DNA from: Hofstenia miamia
Taxonomy: Eukaryota > Xenacoelomorpha > Acoela
Direction: 5' to 3'
Length of the DNA: 64,000 nucleotides
Assembly (NCBI GenBank): GCA_004352715.1
Contig: SCFE01000002.1
Location: 1,318,530 to 1,382,529, forward strand
Shown piece by piece: positions 45,573-56,299 of this stretch; the stretch's first letter is position 1; each line of letters opens with the position of its first letter. The translations under genes and the position numbers were made by a program. The notes beneath the pieces were generated by a model. That model saw only the letters and a program-made list of their open reading frames with translations, made no database searches and was not told the DNA's origin.

Positions 45573-46515
45573 GCAGTAAAACGGGGTAACTTGAAACATT
45601 TTTTTTAGTATTTGCTTAAAAATATATTAGAAGTTATTCCCCCAGAATCAAGAGACTAATCATGAACTGCATGCTATGTAATATCAACAAAATAGACTAT
45701 TCACCATTTAAAAACAATTACAAATAAAAACGTAGGCTGAGTTCAAACAAAGCATATACTTTTTAGTAATAGAGGGTAACTTGAAACGCTGCTTTCCTTC
45801 AATAAAATAAAACTGATTATGGAATGAAAATACATAAAAAGAGTAAGGTTAACTTGAAAAATCACATTCGGCACTATTCACATTGAAAATGAATATCTCT
45901 TGAACTCTTGTTACACTTGTCATATATCCAATGATGGCACCGAGTACACTGCAGCCATTCAGGCCCGGTATAGGTCTCATAACACTGGCAGGAGAAGCAG
46001 GAATGTTTTTAGTCATTGTCTTCGTCGGATTCATTGTCCTCACTTGATGAATCGACTAGAGCTCGGTATCTTCTTTAACTGCCAGTAGATTAGGATGGTC
46101 TCTCAGATGCACTTTCCTTGGTCAAACAACTTCTGTCTCAGTCACCAAATCTAGGCCAGGGAGAATCTTCGCGTCTCTTTTCTTCTTTTCTTGGTTGTTT
46201 TCTTGACATCTGTTTTTCTTTAGCAAATCGACGAGAACATGGTCCCATTTCCTCTCAATTTCTTCTTTGATCAAATCTGCTTTTCCGAGAAAACGTTTCA
46301 ATGGTTCGGCCGCATTCAAAGGACGGAGGTTCTTGAAGCGGAAACCGGAGATCAAGTTGCTAACAACATTTTTGAGCTTCATCTTGCGCCATAATTCTGA
46401 CGATGGGAAAAATGATGAGAAAAATTAATATACCTCTGAATATAATCGATATCTGTTGATTAATCGAAGTGTTTGAAGTTACCCCACGTGTTTCAAGTTA
46501 CCCCGTTTTACGGTA
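45573..46515 (-). mobile_element. Pogo-like transposon, deletion derivative
   Basis: The ends CAGTAAAACGGGGTAACTTG (45573) and, reversed, CCGTAAAACGGGGTAACTTG (46514) are terminal inverted repeats. GGTAACTTGAAA also recurs inside at about 45775 and 45845 and inverted at about 46474. Only the C-terminal end of a transposase is left, so most of the gene, including the catalytic DDE region, has been deleted. Confidence 0.72.
45860..46382 (-). pseudogene. Pogo-type transposase C-terminal piece with zinc-finger-like end
   Basis: The minus frame starting at 46382 reads NLISGFRFKNLRPLNAAEPLKRFL, matching the end of the DDE_1 domain of pogo-like transposases (NxxxGFRxxGIxPLN). After a lysine-rich stretch and stops, a second frame at about 46010-45860 reads CFSCQCYETYTGPEWLQC, then CHHWIYDKCN and HFQCE. 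This is a CxxC ... WxxC-xxC-xxW ... C pattern like the small zinc finger that ends many pogo-like proteins. The catalytic core is absent, so it cannot transpose by itself. Confidence 0.68.
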
Positions 46516-47139
46516 TTCTTACAATAAATAAACATGGACTTAAAATATATTTAAGTTTTTTTTCAAATGTAAATAGAAAATTTTATGTGCTTAAGCACTA
46601 TCGTAAGATCAAAATTGACATATAGGAGAATATATATATATATATATATAAAAATATATAAATAGAAATATCAATAATTCTGACATGACTTTTAGGCCCA
46701 TTTTAGCCTTTAGACTTTCCAGAGAAACCTGATTACAACATTTCGCCCCTTAAGCGGAAATCGTGGCTATGCTCTTGGTGCTTTCTGAGTGGTTGGCGAC
46801 GGTACTGCCATCGTGCAAACTACCTAGTGCAGTGTGGTAGGGTCCTGCACAGTACATGAATATTCATTTTGTTTATGTTGTGCTCGATTTTTTAAGCATC
46901 TTACTTGTAATAACGCCAACATTGTTTTAGATGGGGGAAATACAATTTCAGAAGTGTTTTTTATTCCTATAAAGGATATTCCCAGAGTTGGTAACAATAA
47001 ACTAAGAAATGTGTACTGAATTTCACATTAGCGATTTCTTGGCAATATCGGGTGAGCTTTACTCTCTCAGAACAGTAATTCAGGCCTCAACTCTTTCATC
47101 CCATTTTAATGAAAAGTAGCTTGAATCTGAAAGCCGATT
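46516..47139. other. Unassigned stretch with short AT repeat
   Basis: (TA)n at 46630-46652. 46740-46860 is less AT-rich with no recognised content. Confidence 0.5.
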
Positions 47140-47608
47140 GTACAAACTTGTCATAGCTTTTTACTGATTTTGCCCATATGGGAGTTGAGCAAAGTTATTC
47201 AGTAATGAAAAGTACAGAGGCAGTCAATCAATAAGGATGCGTGCTGAACTGTATGATTCTGTTCAATTCATTCGAGATTCATTTGATCTTGCAGATTTTG
47301 ACACTTATCCTGTTTGGACGCTTTGGTGAGGATAATTAAAATGAGTGAGGTCTAAGTGAAAGGATGATGTGAAACAGGTTGCTGAGCAGTTGTAGAAAAG
47401 AAATCTTGTGGAAGAGGAATTTCGGCGTAAAGTTTGTGGTTTTAAGAGGAATACTCCAGTTCCACCTAAGTGTATTAAGCAAAGTAGAAAAAGGCCATTG
47501 AGGACGCAAAACGCTGTATGAAAGAATTAGAGGAGTGAAAGAAGCAACTCAAGTTTGAGAAACACTTTTCGAGTATATCACAAGATAACATATTTCTGCT
47601 GAAATAAT
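47140..47608 (+). pseudogene. Decayed coding remnant, probably transposon-derived
   Basis: Plus-strand frames read FAHMGVEQSYSVMKSTEAVNQ, then after a one-base shift RMRAELYDSVQFIRDSFDLADFDTYPVW, then VEEEFRRKVCGFKRNTPVPPKC and finally KKQLKFEKHFSSISQDNIFLLK with a TAA (47606-47608). Several TGA and TAA codons interrupt it. The VExSxSxMK and DFD-W spacing is reminiscent of an hAT dimerisation region, but the match is weak. Family uncertain. Confidence 0.45.
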
Positions 47609-48277
47609 TAGTACAATGTCTTAGTCTCAGTTATTTTGTTCAATTAGCTCGTATGCATACCTATTTTGATTATAATAGGATCTCCCAATCGGCATTTTGT
47701 CGAGTATTGGCATTAGTATTTAAGTAGCATGCAAATGAGTTAGGATACATTCCCAATACTTACACATTGTTTGTAAATGACGTAGATTGCCATACCAATA
47801 ATTACATGGCGTGAAAATGAGTTAAGATGTCGTACCGGCAGTACACGTCTCTTCTGGTCTACAATTTCTGGTATAAATTCTAAAATTTTGTTGAAGAGGC
47901 AAAAGATCTCTCCTTTGAGATATTTGGTCTCTATTTTTCCTTGACAAGTTGGGAACCCTGTATAAAGACTTTTACAAATAAGCTCACGTATTATAAAAAA
48001 TATAAATATTATAAGTATATATATTTATATATATATATATATATATATACGGACCTAAGCTCTAGGCAAGAAACTTAAGGATGCTGTTATTTCGTTATTC
48101 ACATTTTGGCATATTCTTTCCACAGAAATACTAAATATCAACCAAAATCTTATGTCAACTCTAATGCAAACAGAAAAATAGCAACTTTTAGTTTGTATAG
48201 TTTTATATAAAATTCTAAAAAATGTCTTGCTTACTAACACAATATAAACAACAACAGTGCTTAGCACGATTACAGAA
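47609..48277. other. Unassigned stretch with (TA)n at 48018-48050
   Basis: No gene recognised. Confidence 0.5.
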
Positions 48278-49290
48278 CTAAATAATAGAGATCTTGGCTT
48301 TGCGAGACTTTGCTTGAGCAAACTTTTCAATTACCTCCTTAAAATCCAACCTGGAAAGGAGGTCGCTTTCAATGGCAATCAACGAAGTGCATTCAGACGC
48401 TCATCTGACATTGTTGTGCGAACTACGTTTTTATCTGGAAAGGAATCAAATACGCATCCGCTCGAGAGTTCCCAGGTAATTGCCATTATGTTGGGCACCA
48501 AAAAATCCATCATAGCCACGAGAAGGGAGATCGCGTTTATTCAAGTGTTTGATCACTCCAACTACGCGCTCATAAACAGAGCTCCAATAACTAGCTTCTG
48601 CATTGATTTGCTTAATCAGCTGCTGATCAATTCGAGATGCACTGCTGTGCAGGTCTTCGAACTTCTTAATCGGAGGAGGTATGTATCCGATTTTTCGTGA
48701 GCAAGAAATCGTTGCGATGCATTTTTCCAATCATTGAATCCCTCAGAAAATGCGTTCTTCTGAAGCCCAAAAAATTGCAATTATAGCTGTAGATATTGTT
48801 CGTTGAATCAGCATAGTAAAACCAATACATTTGTTTTTGGTCCTACTAGGCTCATACAAAATAAAACACAGGGACGATCTCCGTCTACGATCTTCGAATC
48901 AGGATGTGATGACTTCAGATTTTGGCAAGCAGAAACGCTGCAATAGGCCACTAATGACGCATATCGTAACAAGCAACTCGATGTCACCACGATAAATCAC
49001 CGCAGTATCATTGTGCAAATATTTTAGTAGTTGTGCCACCAGACGTTGTAGGAATATCTGTTTTCGGTATCAACTCATCTAACGGCTGAGATGCTTCCGC
49101 TGCAGATGAAGCTTCATTGGTTTTGAATTGTTTTCTGCCAAATAGTTGTTCTAGTTTATCGACGTCTTCGCCAATACAGCCTCCAAACGCTTTGCAGCTT
49201 GCTTCTTCTCCAACCTCTTTTGTGCACCCAATTTGTGTTGATAGGACATGTATAGATTAGATGTGACAAAGCAGCGATCAAAATAAGTGT
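48278..49290 (-). mobile_element. hAT transposase deletion derivative (N-terminal part fused to extreme C-terminus)
   Basis: On the minus strand the N-terminal region reads GAQKRLEKKQAAKRLE (about 49230-49180) and DKLEQLFGRKQF. Then comes ASYWSSVYERVVGVIKHLNKRDL and GYDGFFGAQHNGNYLGTLE (48640-48460), the conserved FxYWxxVLxRVVxxIxxLxxRGLxFRG block of ZMYM1-like hAT proteins. Immediately after, RTTMSDERLNALR and IAIESDLLSRLDFKEVIEKFAQAKSRK (48425-48290) give the very end of the transposase, past the dimerisation domain. The catalytic and dimerisation middle is missing. Stops and one frameshift are present. Confidence 0.75.
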
Positions 49291-50377
49291 ATGTGTCTAT
49301 TTTAAATCTCCGAAGAGTCTTGCTACATTTAGATAATAGCAAAAATAGTAAGAAAAAGCGCGAGATTACATTTTATTGCTTGAATACATCGCAGTAACAT
49401 TTGATAAACTTCATAATTTAGTAAAATTGCAAACGCTATTTCAGTTCAATTTAACTAATCCAACCTTTGAATTAGATATCTGATCAACTTCATCTTTGGA
49501 TGTGTTTTGATGTTGCCCTTTTAGTTACCCTAAACACAGTAATAACGCGTAGATGTGGTGACTCATTATAAAAGGGGGGGGGGCTTTCATGATCCGGTAT
49601 CAAAGGCCCCTTCCCCAAGTCACATGTAGGAAGGCCCACCTATTTTTTAGATTTTTTAAAATTCCGGACCACTAGGCTGCAGCCTAGTCAGTCTTAGGGT
49701 TAGGCAGCCAATGCATATATATCTAACACTAGGTAATTTGGTTGTGCCCATATTTAGCGTCAATTATAAGCACAATATACATAACGAACGTTTCACTCAT
49801 ATTTAGTCAAAATATTTTATATTAGTTTTAGCTTATAAGGTTTTTTGAAAATTTTCATTGATGCTTAGAGGTATAAGTTTATCCATGTTCTTTATATGAA
49901 ATCAAAAGAAAGTTAGTGAGACTCAATAAATTTTCATTTTTGTAATTTACTTTCAATATTTGAAAAAAAGATTTCTTATAAAAGAGGTATGTCAAAAATA
50001 TCTTAAGCACTAATTTTTTGATAAAATCTACAATTTATTATATGCCAACTAGATTTGTAAAGTTATTTTTTCTGTATCTTTTGTAAAACCCCTTTCTTTT
50101 CTTTAAAAAATACTGTAGAGTTTTCATGATATAATAAATCAAAATTGCTCAATTTAAGAAAGTTTTCAAAGTATATGTATGATAACTTTTTATTAATTTA
50201 AATTTGACATGGGATATAATTCTAGTCTCTTCCTATGCAAGTAATAGATTATATTCTACTGAAATAAAATTGTGAAAATTTTTAATGAAACATATATGCG
50301 TTGAATTTTACAGTAAAATCTGTTATATTTAACAAGGTTTTTTCAATACATCTGTCACCTAAATCTTATTTATCAGT
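49291..50377. other. Unassigned stretch upstream of the sulfotransferase gene
   Basis: A GGGG-rich tract at 49577-49585 may mark a transposon end. The last bases, TTTATCAGT before the ATG at 50378, resemble a 3' splice site, so a 5' untranslated exon may lie in this region. Confidence 0.45.
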
Positions 50378-51526
50378 ATGAGATTCAATCTTTCACAATT
50401 GCTTAAAATTATTTGCATTTCAGGGATTTCATTCATTTGGTTTTGGCAAATGAGAGTATACTTCGAGTTTAAAAACACAAACGAAGAGAAGCTGAAAATG
50501 AACTTACAACAAGAACTACTAAATAAATCTGACTTGGAAGAAACTTTTACTCATAATGTGTTAACAAATAGTAATGAAGAAAAGATGGAACCAGATCAAT
50601 ATGCATCAATTCAATGTGAAAAGGAACTACATTTGATGCAGGAAGCATATCGAAATGTTGGACCTGCTTCCACAATACAAAACATTGCATTAAAAAATGA
50701 TTCGGGTAAGACTATTCTTTCATTTAGATCGGATATTTCCAAAGCACATTGGGCATATATACATGTTCCAAAATGTGGGGGAACTTCAATAGAAAGTATA
50801 GTCAATAATATAGCGAAGCCGAAAAGAAAACTCCATGGGTTTTTTAACTGTGAGAATTACAGTAATTTATTTGGGTTTAAGTCTCGCTCCATTGACCTAG
50901 CTAACTTTTTTTCAAGACGTGTTTACGGGGTCCATAACTACATTGCTAAGAATCAATTAGTCTTTTATTTTACTTTGTTCAGAAAACCCATCGATCGGGT
51001 AGTCTCCAATTATTACTATGTAAGGAAATATGTTAATGCTAACAGGAAGTACAGCACTTTCCCTTACTATGAGAATAGTTCAAATATATCCCATTTTTTT
51101 CAATTAAATCATGGAATAGCTGATCCGAAGATTGACAATTATGCCGTCAGACTTTTAATACATGATGAAATTAGTGGAATTTTCGGCACAACTGAAGATT
51201 GCTGCAGAAGTAATAAAGATCTAAGCAAAGTTCCAAAGATTACAAGAAGACATTATGAAATTGCAAAACGGAATTTATATGAAAAAATTGGATTCGTTGC
51301 TCTTCTAGATGACATAGAATACGGCCAAAAGCTTCTTTATTTTCTACTAGGATACACCCTTCAGAACACGAAATGGGTAAATTCGAATCGCTATTCACAT
51401 GAAGCAGATGAGTTTGTCAAAAATGAAATTGCAAAAAGAAATGAATGGGATGAAAAACTATATCAAGACGCGATCAATATCTATAAAAAACAAAAAGCCT
51501 TTTATCAAAAACATTTAAATTTGTAA
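50378..51526 (+). CDS. Golgi-type sulfotransferase (Sulfotransfer_2-like)
   Basis: A 382-residue single-exon protein. Residues about 8-25 form a signal anchor, predicting a type II membrane protein with its catalytic domain in the Golgi lumen; about 26-120 is a polar stem. HVPKCGGTSI (129-138) is the 5'-phosphosulfate loop that binds the donor PAPS (family form HxPKxGGTS). FRKPIDRVVSNYYY (201-214) is the 3'-phosphate loop, with Arg202 and Ser210 as the expected contacts. IDNYAVRLL (252-260) matches the DNYxTRxL block of the family, and a CC pair (275-276) follows. Such enzymes sulfate sugars of glycosaminoglycans or glycoproteins; the acceptor cannot be told here. Length is normal for the heparan/chondroitin/dermatan group. 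The ATG at 50378 is the first and gives the membrane anchor. A poly(A) signal follows 45 bases after the stop. Confidence 0.88.
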   Translation: MRFNLSQLLKIICISGISFIWFWQMRVYFEFKNTNEEKLKMNLQQELLNKSDLEETFTHNVLTNSNEEKMEPDQYASIQCEKELHLMQEAYRNVGPASTIQNIALKNDSGKTILSFRSDISKAHWAYIHVPKCGGTSIESIVNNIAKPKRKLHGFFNCENYSNLFGFKSRSIDLANFFSRRVYGVHNYIAKNQLVFYFTLFRKPIDRVVSNYYYVRKYVNANRKYSTFPYYENSSNISHFFQLNHGIADPKIDNYAVRLLIHDEISGIFGTTEDCCRSNKDLSKVPKITRRHYEIAKRNLYEKIGFVALLDDIEYGQKLLYFLLGYTLQNTKWVNSNRYSHEADEFVKNEIAKRNEWDEKLYQDAINIYKKQKAFYQKHLNL

Positions 51527-51570
51527 GATTATTCTAATTACTTGTTCTCATTTAATAGATAATTCCTTTA

Positions 51571-51576
51571 AATAAA
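51571..51576 (+). other. Polyadenylation hexamer
   Basis: AATAAA, 45 bases after the sulfotransferase stop codon. Confidence 0.6.
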
Positions 51577-52164
51577 ATGTAAATAGGAAGAAATCAAGTA
51601 ATTTGAAACCTTGTTCATGTTATTAGTAGGAAATTTTAAATTGTATTGTCTGAAATATCAAAAGCATCTGGAATATTATTGCTAAATTCTGAAGTAAAAC
51701 TTGATTTAAAATTGGTATTTTAAAGGGAAAAACAATATTTTTTCATATGTAAGTTGTCATGCAACAATGCAAGTTTTTCTCACTTATCAGGACTCAGTTT
51801 ATATCGTTGGCTTGACAATAAATTTCCATGTATGCTGAGTACCCCAAAATGTTTTTTTATAGAAAGAGAGAAATATATTTGTCTTTGCGACCAAATGTCG
51901 AAAAACAGACAACATGAAAATTAAAAAGCACCATAATCTATGTTTCCATTTCTTGATTGCATCGAAGCAAAATTATTGAGAAATCGGTTCGTTCTATAAG
52001 CTGGGTTATAGTCTTGGATTCCTTAGTGGGCAATTTATATCACTTTCAGTAGGAGCTAGATGGTGTAGCGGATGATTTAAATTCTTAGTAATTTTACTCC
52101 ATAGTTTGTCACATTGAATTGTTTTCTATCATATAATGATTGTATCTAATAATGATTACATATA
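51577..52164. other. Unassigned stretch
   Basis: Nothing recognised. Confidence 0.5.
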
Positions 52165-52335
52165 AAATCAATATTAGGAATCGTTATTTTTAATGCCCCT
52201 TGCTGAATTCGTTCTGCTTCTTTGTCATGGAGTAATGCCAAAGTGGACCGCAGCATTCAAGAACAGGGAGAATTATTACCATGAACACTTTTATCTTTTC
52301 CTTAACATCAGTGGTTGAACATCTTAAGAGAGTAA
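52165..52335 (-). mobile_element. LINE reverse transcriptase scrap
   Basis: The minus frame reads RCSTTDVKEKIKVFMVIILP and then VLECCGPLWHYSMTKKQNEF. This resembles the thumb-side block of LINE reverse transcriptases (xxxLIxPxLEYCCxVWHxxLTxxQ). No other part of the element is seen. Confidence 0.55.
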
Positions 52336-52931
52336 GGCAATGTATTTTTTGGATGTCTTAGAAATCATTGAATTTATGTTTGTGCTTCATTTTAGGCAGT
52401 TGTGTCAAAGCTGGGAGTGGTAGGGGCTTAAGCCCCCTGTTTTTGAGAACTGACATTTTTGCATATATTATTATTGAAATTTTATCTGTTTCTATAATTA
52501 TTATATTATGTATCGAATTGCTACGTAATGTTTATTATTATTACAGTACTTTTCAACAAAAAACTGCGAGATTATTATGTTAATAATTCACAATTGAGAT
52601 TTTAGAGCAACAATTTGCTGAAGTTTCATATATCAATGCTAGCAATAAATAAAATGCTTCAATATTTCTCTTTATAACCAAAAATGCTCTTTGCAAACTG
52701 AAACTTTACTGAAATGTTGAAGGTTTTCAGCAAGTACTAATAAATGTTGAAAATTTCTTCCCAAAATATAATGTTTGCAGAACAACGCATTTTTCATCAT
52801 CACATCAAACAAATATTTTGCATTCTTTCAAGATTGAAGGCGTAGCTGGCAGTTCAGTTTTCTTCTGAAAAGCAGTCTGCCCTTAAGGCTGAGTCATTAA
52901 CTGAAAAAGCTCAGACTTCAATCTTGAATAA
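52336..52931. other. Unassigned stretch
   Basis: Flank of the duplicated block. No gene. Confidence 0.5.
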
Positions 52932-54026
52932 TAACCAACGTCGAACCAAAAATATTTCAGCATGCAAGAATTCTTAACTTTCTTGAATTAGGCAATATCT
53001 TTATTCATGACAACTGTTGCGGAAATTCATAGTTCTTTATTCAAAGCAATTACTTATAAATATAGTTCGTCGCAGAAAAACGGTCGTTTTCCAAAACCAG
53101 TATAGTTAAATCAAATTATAGAATATAAACAAAGTGAACAAAATAAGCAATATTTATGGGTAGTCTCCATCGACATCGATTACGTTCTGCAGATGCACGT
53201 TTAACATTTCACTCTCGTGAGACATAGACATAATTTCATGTCTGAATATTGATAAGTTTTCATTGAGAGAATCTTCAAGTTCATGCTTTTTTGAAAACGT
53301 GATATTTGATCGTCGCATTTCCAGCATAGGAAAAATCAACCTGTCACATAGGTTTACATCAGAAGAATACGGTGATTGTTTAATCAAACTCACATGATGA
53401 TTCTGTAAGCACTGAGTCGTTTCTTTTGACACATGCGGCCCGGCATTATCGTGTTCCAACTGCAGGTATTGCTGAAGTTAGAATTTCCTTGTTGCTGAAG
53501 TTGTCGCTGTCAAAACTGTCCATGGCTTGATTCAAAAACTGCAGATATTCGGCTGAGTTCACTGTTACTCCTGGAACCTAAATCTTAAAAGGAAATATGC
53601 CGCTAAATGTCACAGCCACCATCACGTGGAACTTTTTGGAAGACTGCATTCTTTTTGCAATTGTTTGTCTTTTGAAATCTCCTTGAGGAGATGCCCAACA
53701 TTCTCTTTTGGGGGTATTTCCCACTGGCTTCTCATAAAACCACCTCTCGTCAGTGATGACTGTGTAACGTGAAGCGTTTCTTGCGTTATTAGCAATCAGC
53801 ATCTCTTCACAGCATTGAACTTTTGCTTCTTTTGAACATCGGTCAATTAATGGGGAACCCATCTCAGTGATTTGTTCTTAAAATTCAAATCTTCCTTTTA
53901 AATTCTCCACATCGTATCTTTTGTAACATCACATTATCTTGACATTTCGCTTACTGTAATTCTGTTGTCTTCTTTAACATCTTCCAAGACTTTTACAACA
54001 AGCTCTGTTCTTTCTTCGTTTTGTTT
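52932..54026. repeat. Duplicated block, copy B, first part
   Basis: Matches 32640 to about 33725. Includes about 40 bases (53013-53052) missing from copy A and a few substitutions. It stops at the N at 54027. Confidence 0.92.
53061..54026 (-). mobile_element. Mar-2B: mariner copy, 5' part missing
   Basis: The left terminal repeat starts at 53061, as in Mar-2A. The minus-strand transposase pieces (53862-53578 and 53459-53154) repeat those of Mar-2A, with the same TAG before VPGVTVNSAEY. Copy B has a further frameshift near 53470 and a TAA at about 53878. The N-terminal part is cut at the N at 54027, where a LINE fragment begins. Confidence 0.85.
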
Positions 54027-54027
54027 N

Positions 54028-55335
54028 ATTCAGAGTGTTAGGAAGTATTTTCAGCAAAATAAACTAAGTATGAATAACGAAAAAACCCAATTCATTCTCT
54101 TTTTCCTAATGAAACCAGCACTATTGCCAAAACGATTTCTTTCAAAGTTTCACATGATATACCTCCCGTGGAACAGTCGAACACTGTAAAATATGTGGGT
54201 GTTGAGATCGAGAATAAACTTAGATTCGACAGTTTCATCAACAGGAAGATTAAGAGATTGGCCAATGGAATTTGCTACCTAAGACAAATACGAGACATTA
54301 CACAAAGCAAGGATGTGCTGTTTGTACTTGTGGTAAGCAACTTTCTGTACGCTTGTGTATTGCTTGAAAACATAAATTTAGCAGAAAATGAACGGTTAAA
54401 TAAGATCCTTAACTGGTCATCTCAACGTTGTTCAAGTTTAGCAAACTTCAAACAGGTGAAATGTTGCAAGAGATAAAGACGTTATCACCAATTTACTACA
54501 TGAAGTACGTGAGCCTCGTAAATATGTTTAAGCTAGCTATTGCAACAAAATTTCTAAAAAAATTTTTCAATTACAATAAACGAACTAAGACCTGCATAAA
54601 TAACATCACATGCAAAAGTGAATACTGGAGAAGATCGTTTACATTTGCCAGCAGCAAACTATGGAATAAATTACCAGAGAGGCACAAATAACATAAAAAC
54701 ATTTCAACGCTTACTAAAACAGAACTTGTTAGCTAACCAATATCAATTAGGCTCATCAAAACGATTAAACACTTGGCGAAACATTTTAAATCTTTGAATT
54801 GAAATTATTTTATTTGTAAATAGGTGTGTGTGTGCGTGTGTTTATTTTTAATTATTATTTTTAGCTTAGTTTGTAGTATTTGTAAGCCTTTTGTACATAC
54901 TTATTTTTAAATATGTATATATGGATTTGGAGGTGCTACAAACTGAAACAAGCTGAGGCCTAAGTTTCTCGCTCATTTTACATGTGTGTTATACCATGTA
55001 TCTGTACTTACAATACTACCAGACTATACACATAATTATTTCAGAATGAATATTCATTGATTTAATTATTATAAGTAACAGAAGATATGGCGATGCGTAA
55101 TTGTCCAGTCATGGTAAAAGATATTCGGTAACTCACAAAAATATTGATTGAAAATACTAGTAAATACAATTTGACAACGTTTAGCTGCGCTGCATTAGGT
55201 TAATATTTTAATAAATTTACTATTGCAAAACAACCAGAAATACAATTCTAATTTTTAAAACGTTTGTGAATTTACATCATTAGAGATATTTTGACTATGA
55301 TAGTATTATATCAAAATCGCAAATTGTTCTCATCT
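54028..55335 (+). mobile_element. LINE reverse transcriptase 3' part with 3' untranslated region
   Basis: Plus frames read FQQNKLSMNNEKTQFILF, the segment just after the catalytic FADD box, then VKYVGVEIENKLRFDSFINR and RLANGICYLRQIR. Later come MKYVSLVNMFKLAIATK and RSFTFASSKLWNKLPERHK. The order is the usual LINE C-terminal order, and two frameshifts split it. After the stop at about 54690 a GT-rich 3' region follows (54824-54841). The left end coincides with an N (54027), so the junction with Mar-2B may be artificial. The right limit is set by resumption of the duplicated block. Confidence 0.78.
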
Positions 55336-56158
55336 AAGGTTTTTTTTCACACAGGTCGCACATGTCGTAACATTCAATGCCCTACCATTACATCAATATT
55401 TGCCAAATAGAATTCCTTTTGTTTGTTATGCAATCTGTAAAAAATTTGTGATGGTTATATTTAAAGTTATTTCCTTTATTTCCTTTATTAGTGCTATAGT
55501 AAGTTGAAACATTTATAAATGTATTATGAATTATGAGAATGGATTTTAAACAATTCTAGTGACACAAATTACAGAAGTAAACAAAATAAATTGATGCAAT
55601 TTAAATACATATTAAATCTAGAAATAAAACTATTTAGCCTCTTCACGCATGCGCATGTTCCTATTTTTAAAAGATGAGCTTTTCATAAACAAAGGAACTA
55701 TTTATGAAGCTGTATGAATGCAAACATGTTCTCTGTCAAAATTTCTATAATGCATCGTGAGTTTTACCCACTGCTTTACGAAAACAAATGGTTAATTGAT
55801 GTTACTAACTGCGCGATAGTGAGAGAAGGTGTGGCACTCTTGTTTGAAGGGGTGATGCACTGTCAAACAAATGATTGATGAGAAAAATCAAAAGCGATTA
55901 GATCGCTGAAATCAGGTAGAACAACAAGTTTGAAGAGGTGATACATGTTCAAACTTATCGTGGATTTGTGTGCCGAGCAAGTATGTAACTAAGTTTGACA
56001 CAGAAGTTTGATCGTCTATCACCTCCTTTATATTTGGATAAGAAATCTTACTTATTTGTTACATAAATGCACGCTTCTTTGACGAAAACAATCAAAGGCG
56101 ATTAGATCGCTGAAATCAGGTAGGACAAGTTTGAAGATGTGATACACGGTCAAACTTT
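55336..56158. repeat. Duplicated block, copy B, second part
   Basis: Matches 34408-35039 and then continues past the point where copy A enters its gap. An extra unit of about 200 bases (55896-56097) is present in copy B only. Confidence 0.9.
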
Positions 56159-56215
56159 GTGTGCCGAGCAATTATGTAACTAAGCACACAAGTTTGACTG
56201 TGTATAAACCTCTTA
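55848..56215. repeat. Cluster of TIR-like GTGATACAC-GTCAAAC motifs, partly tandem
   Basis: Direct copies at about 55850, 55935 and 56135; inverted copies at about 56013-56032 and 56190-56210. GCGATTAGATCGCTGAAATC occurs at 55896 and again at 56098, a tandem step of 202 bases. This looks like nested ends of a small non-autonomous DNA element. Family unknown. Confidence 0.6.
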
Positions 56216-56299
56216 AGAGCAGCTTAATACATTAAGTTCATAGGTTTCAGAATATTAGTGCAAACAAATTTGTGTTATTACCTACAGTGTAATACCGCT

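Noticed and set aside
46740-46860. Less AT-rich stretch resembling a tRNA-derived SINE
   Set aside because: No convincing A/B boxes or tail.
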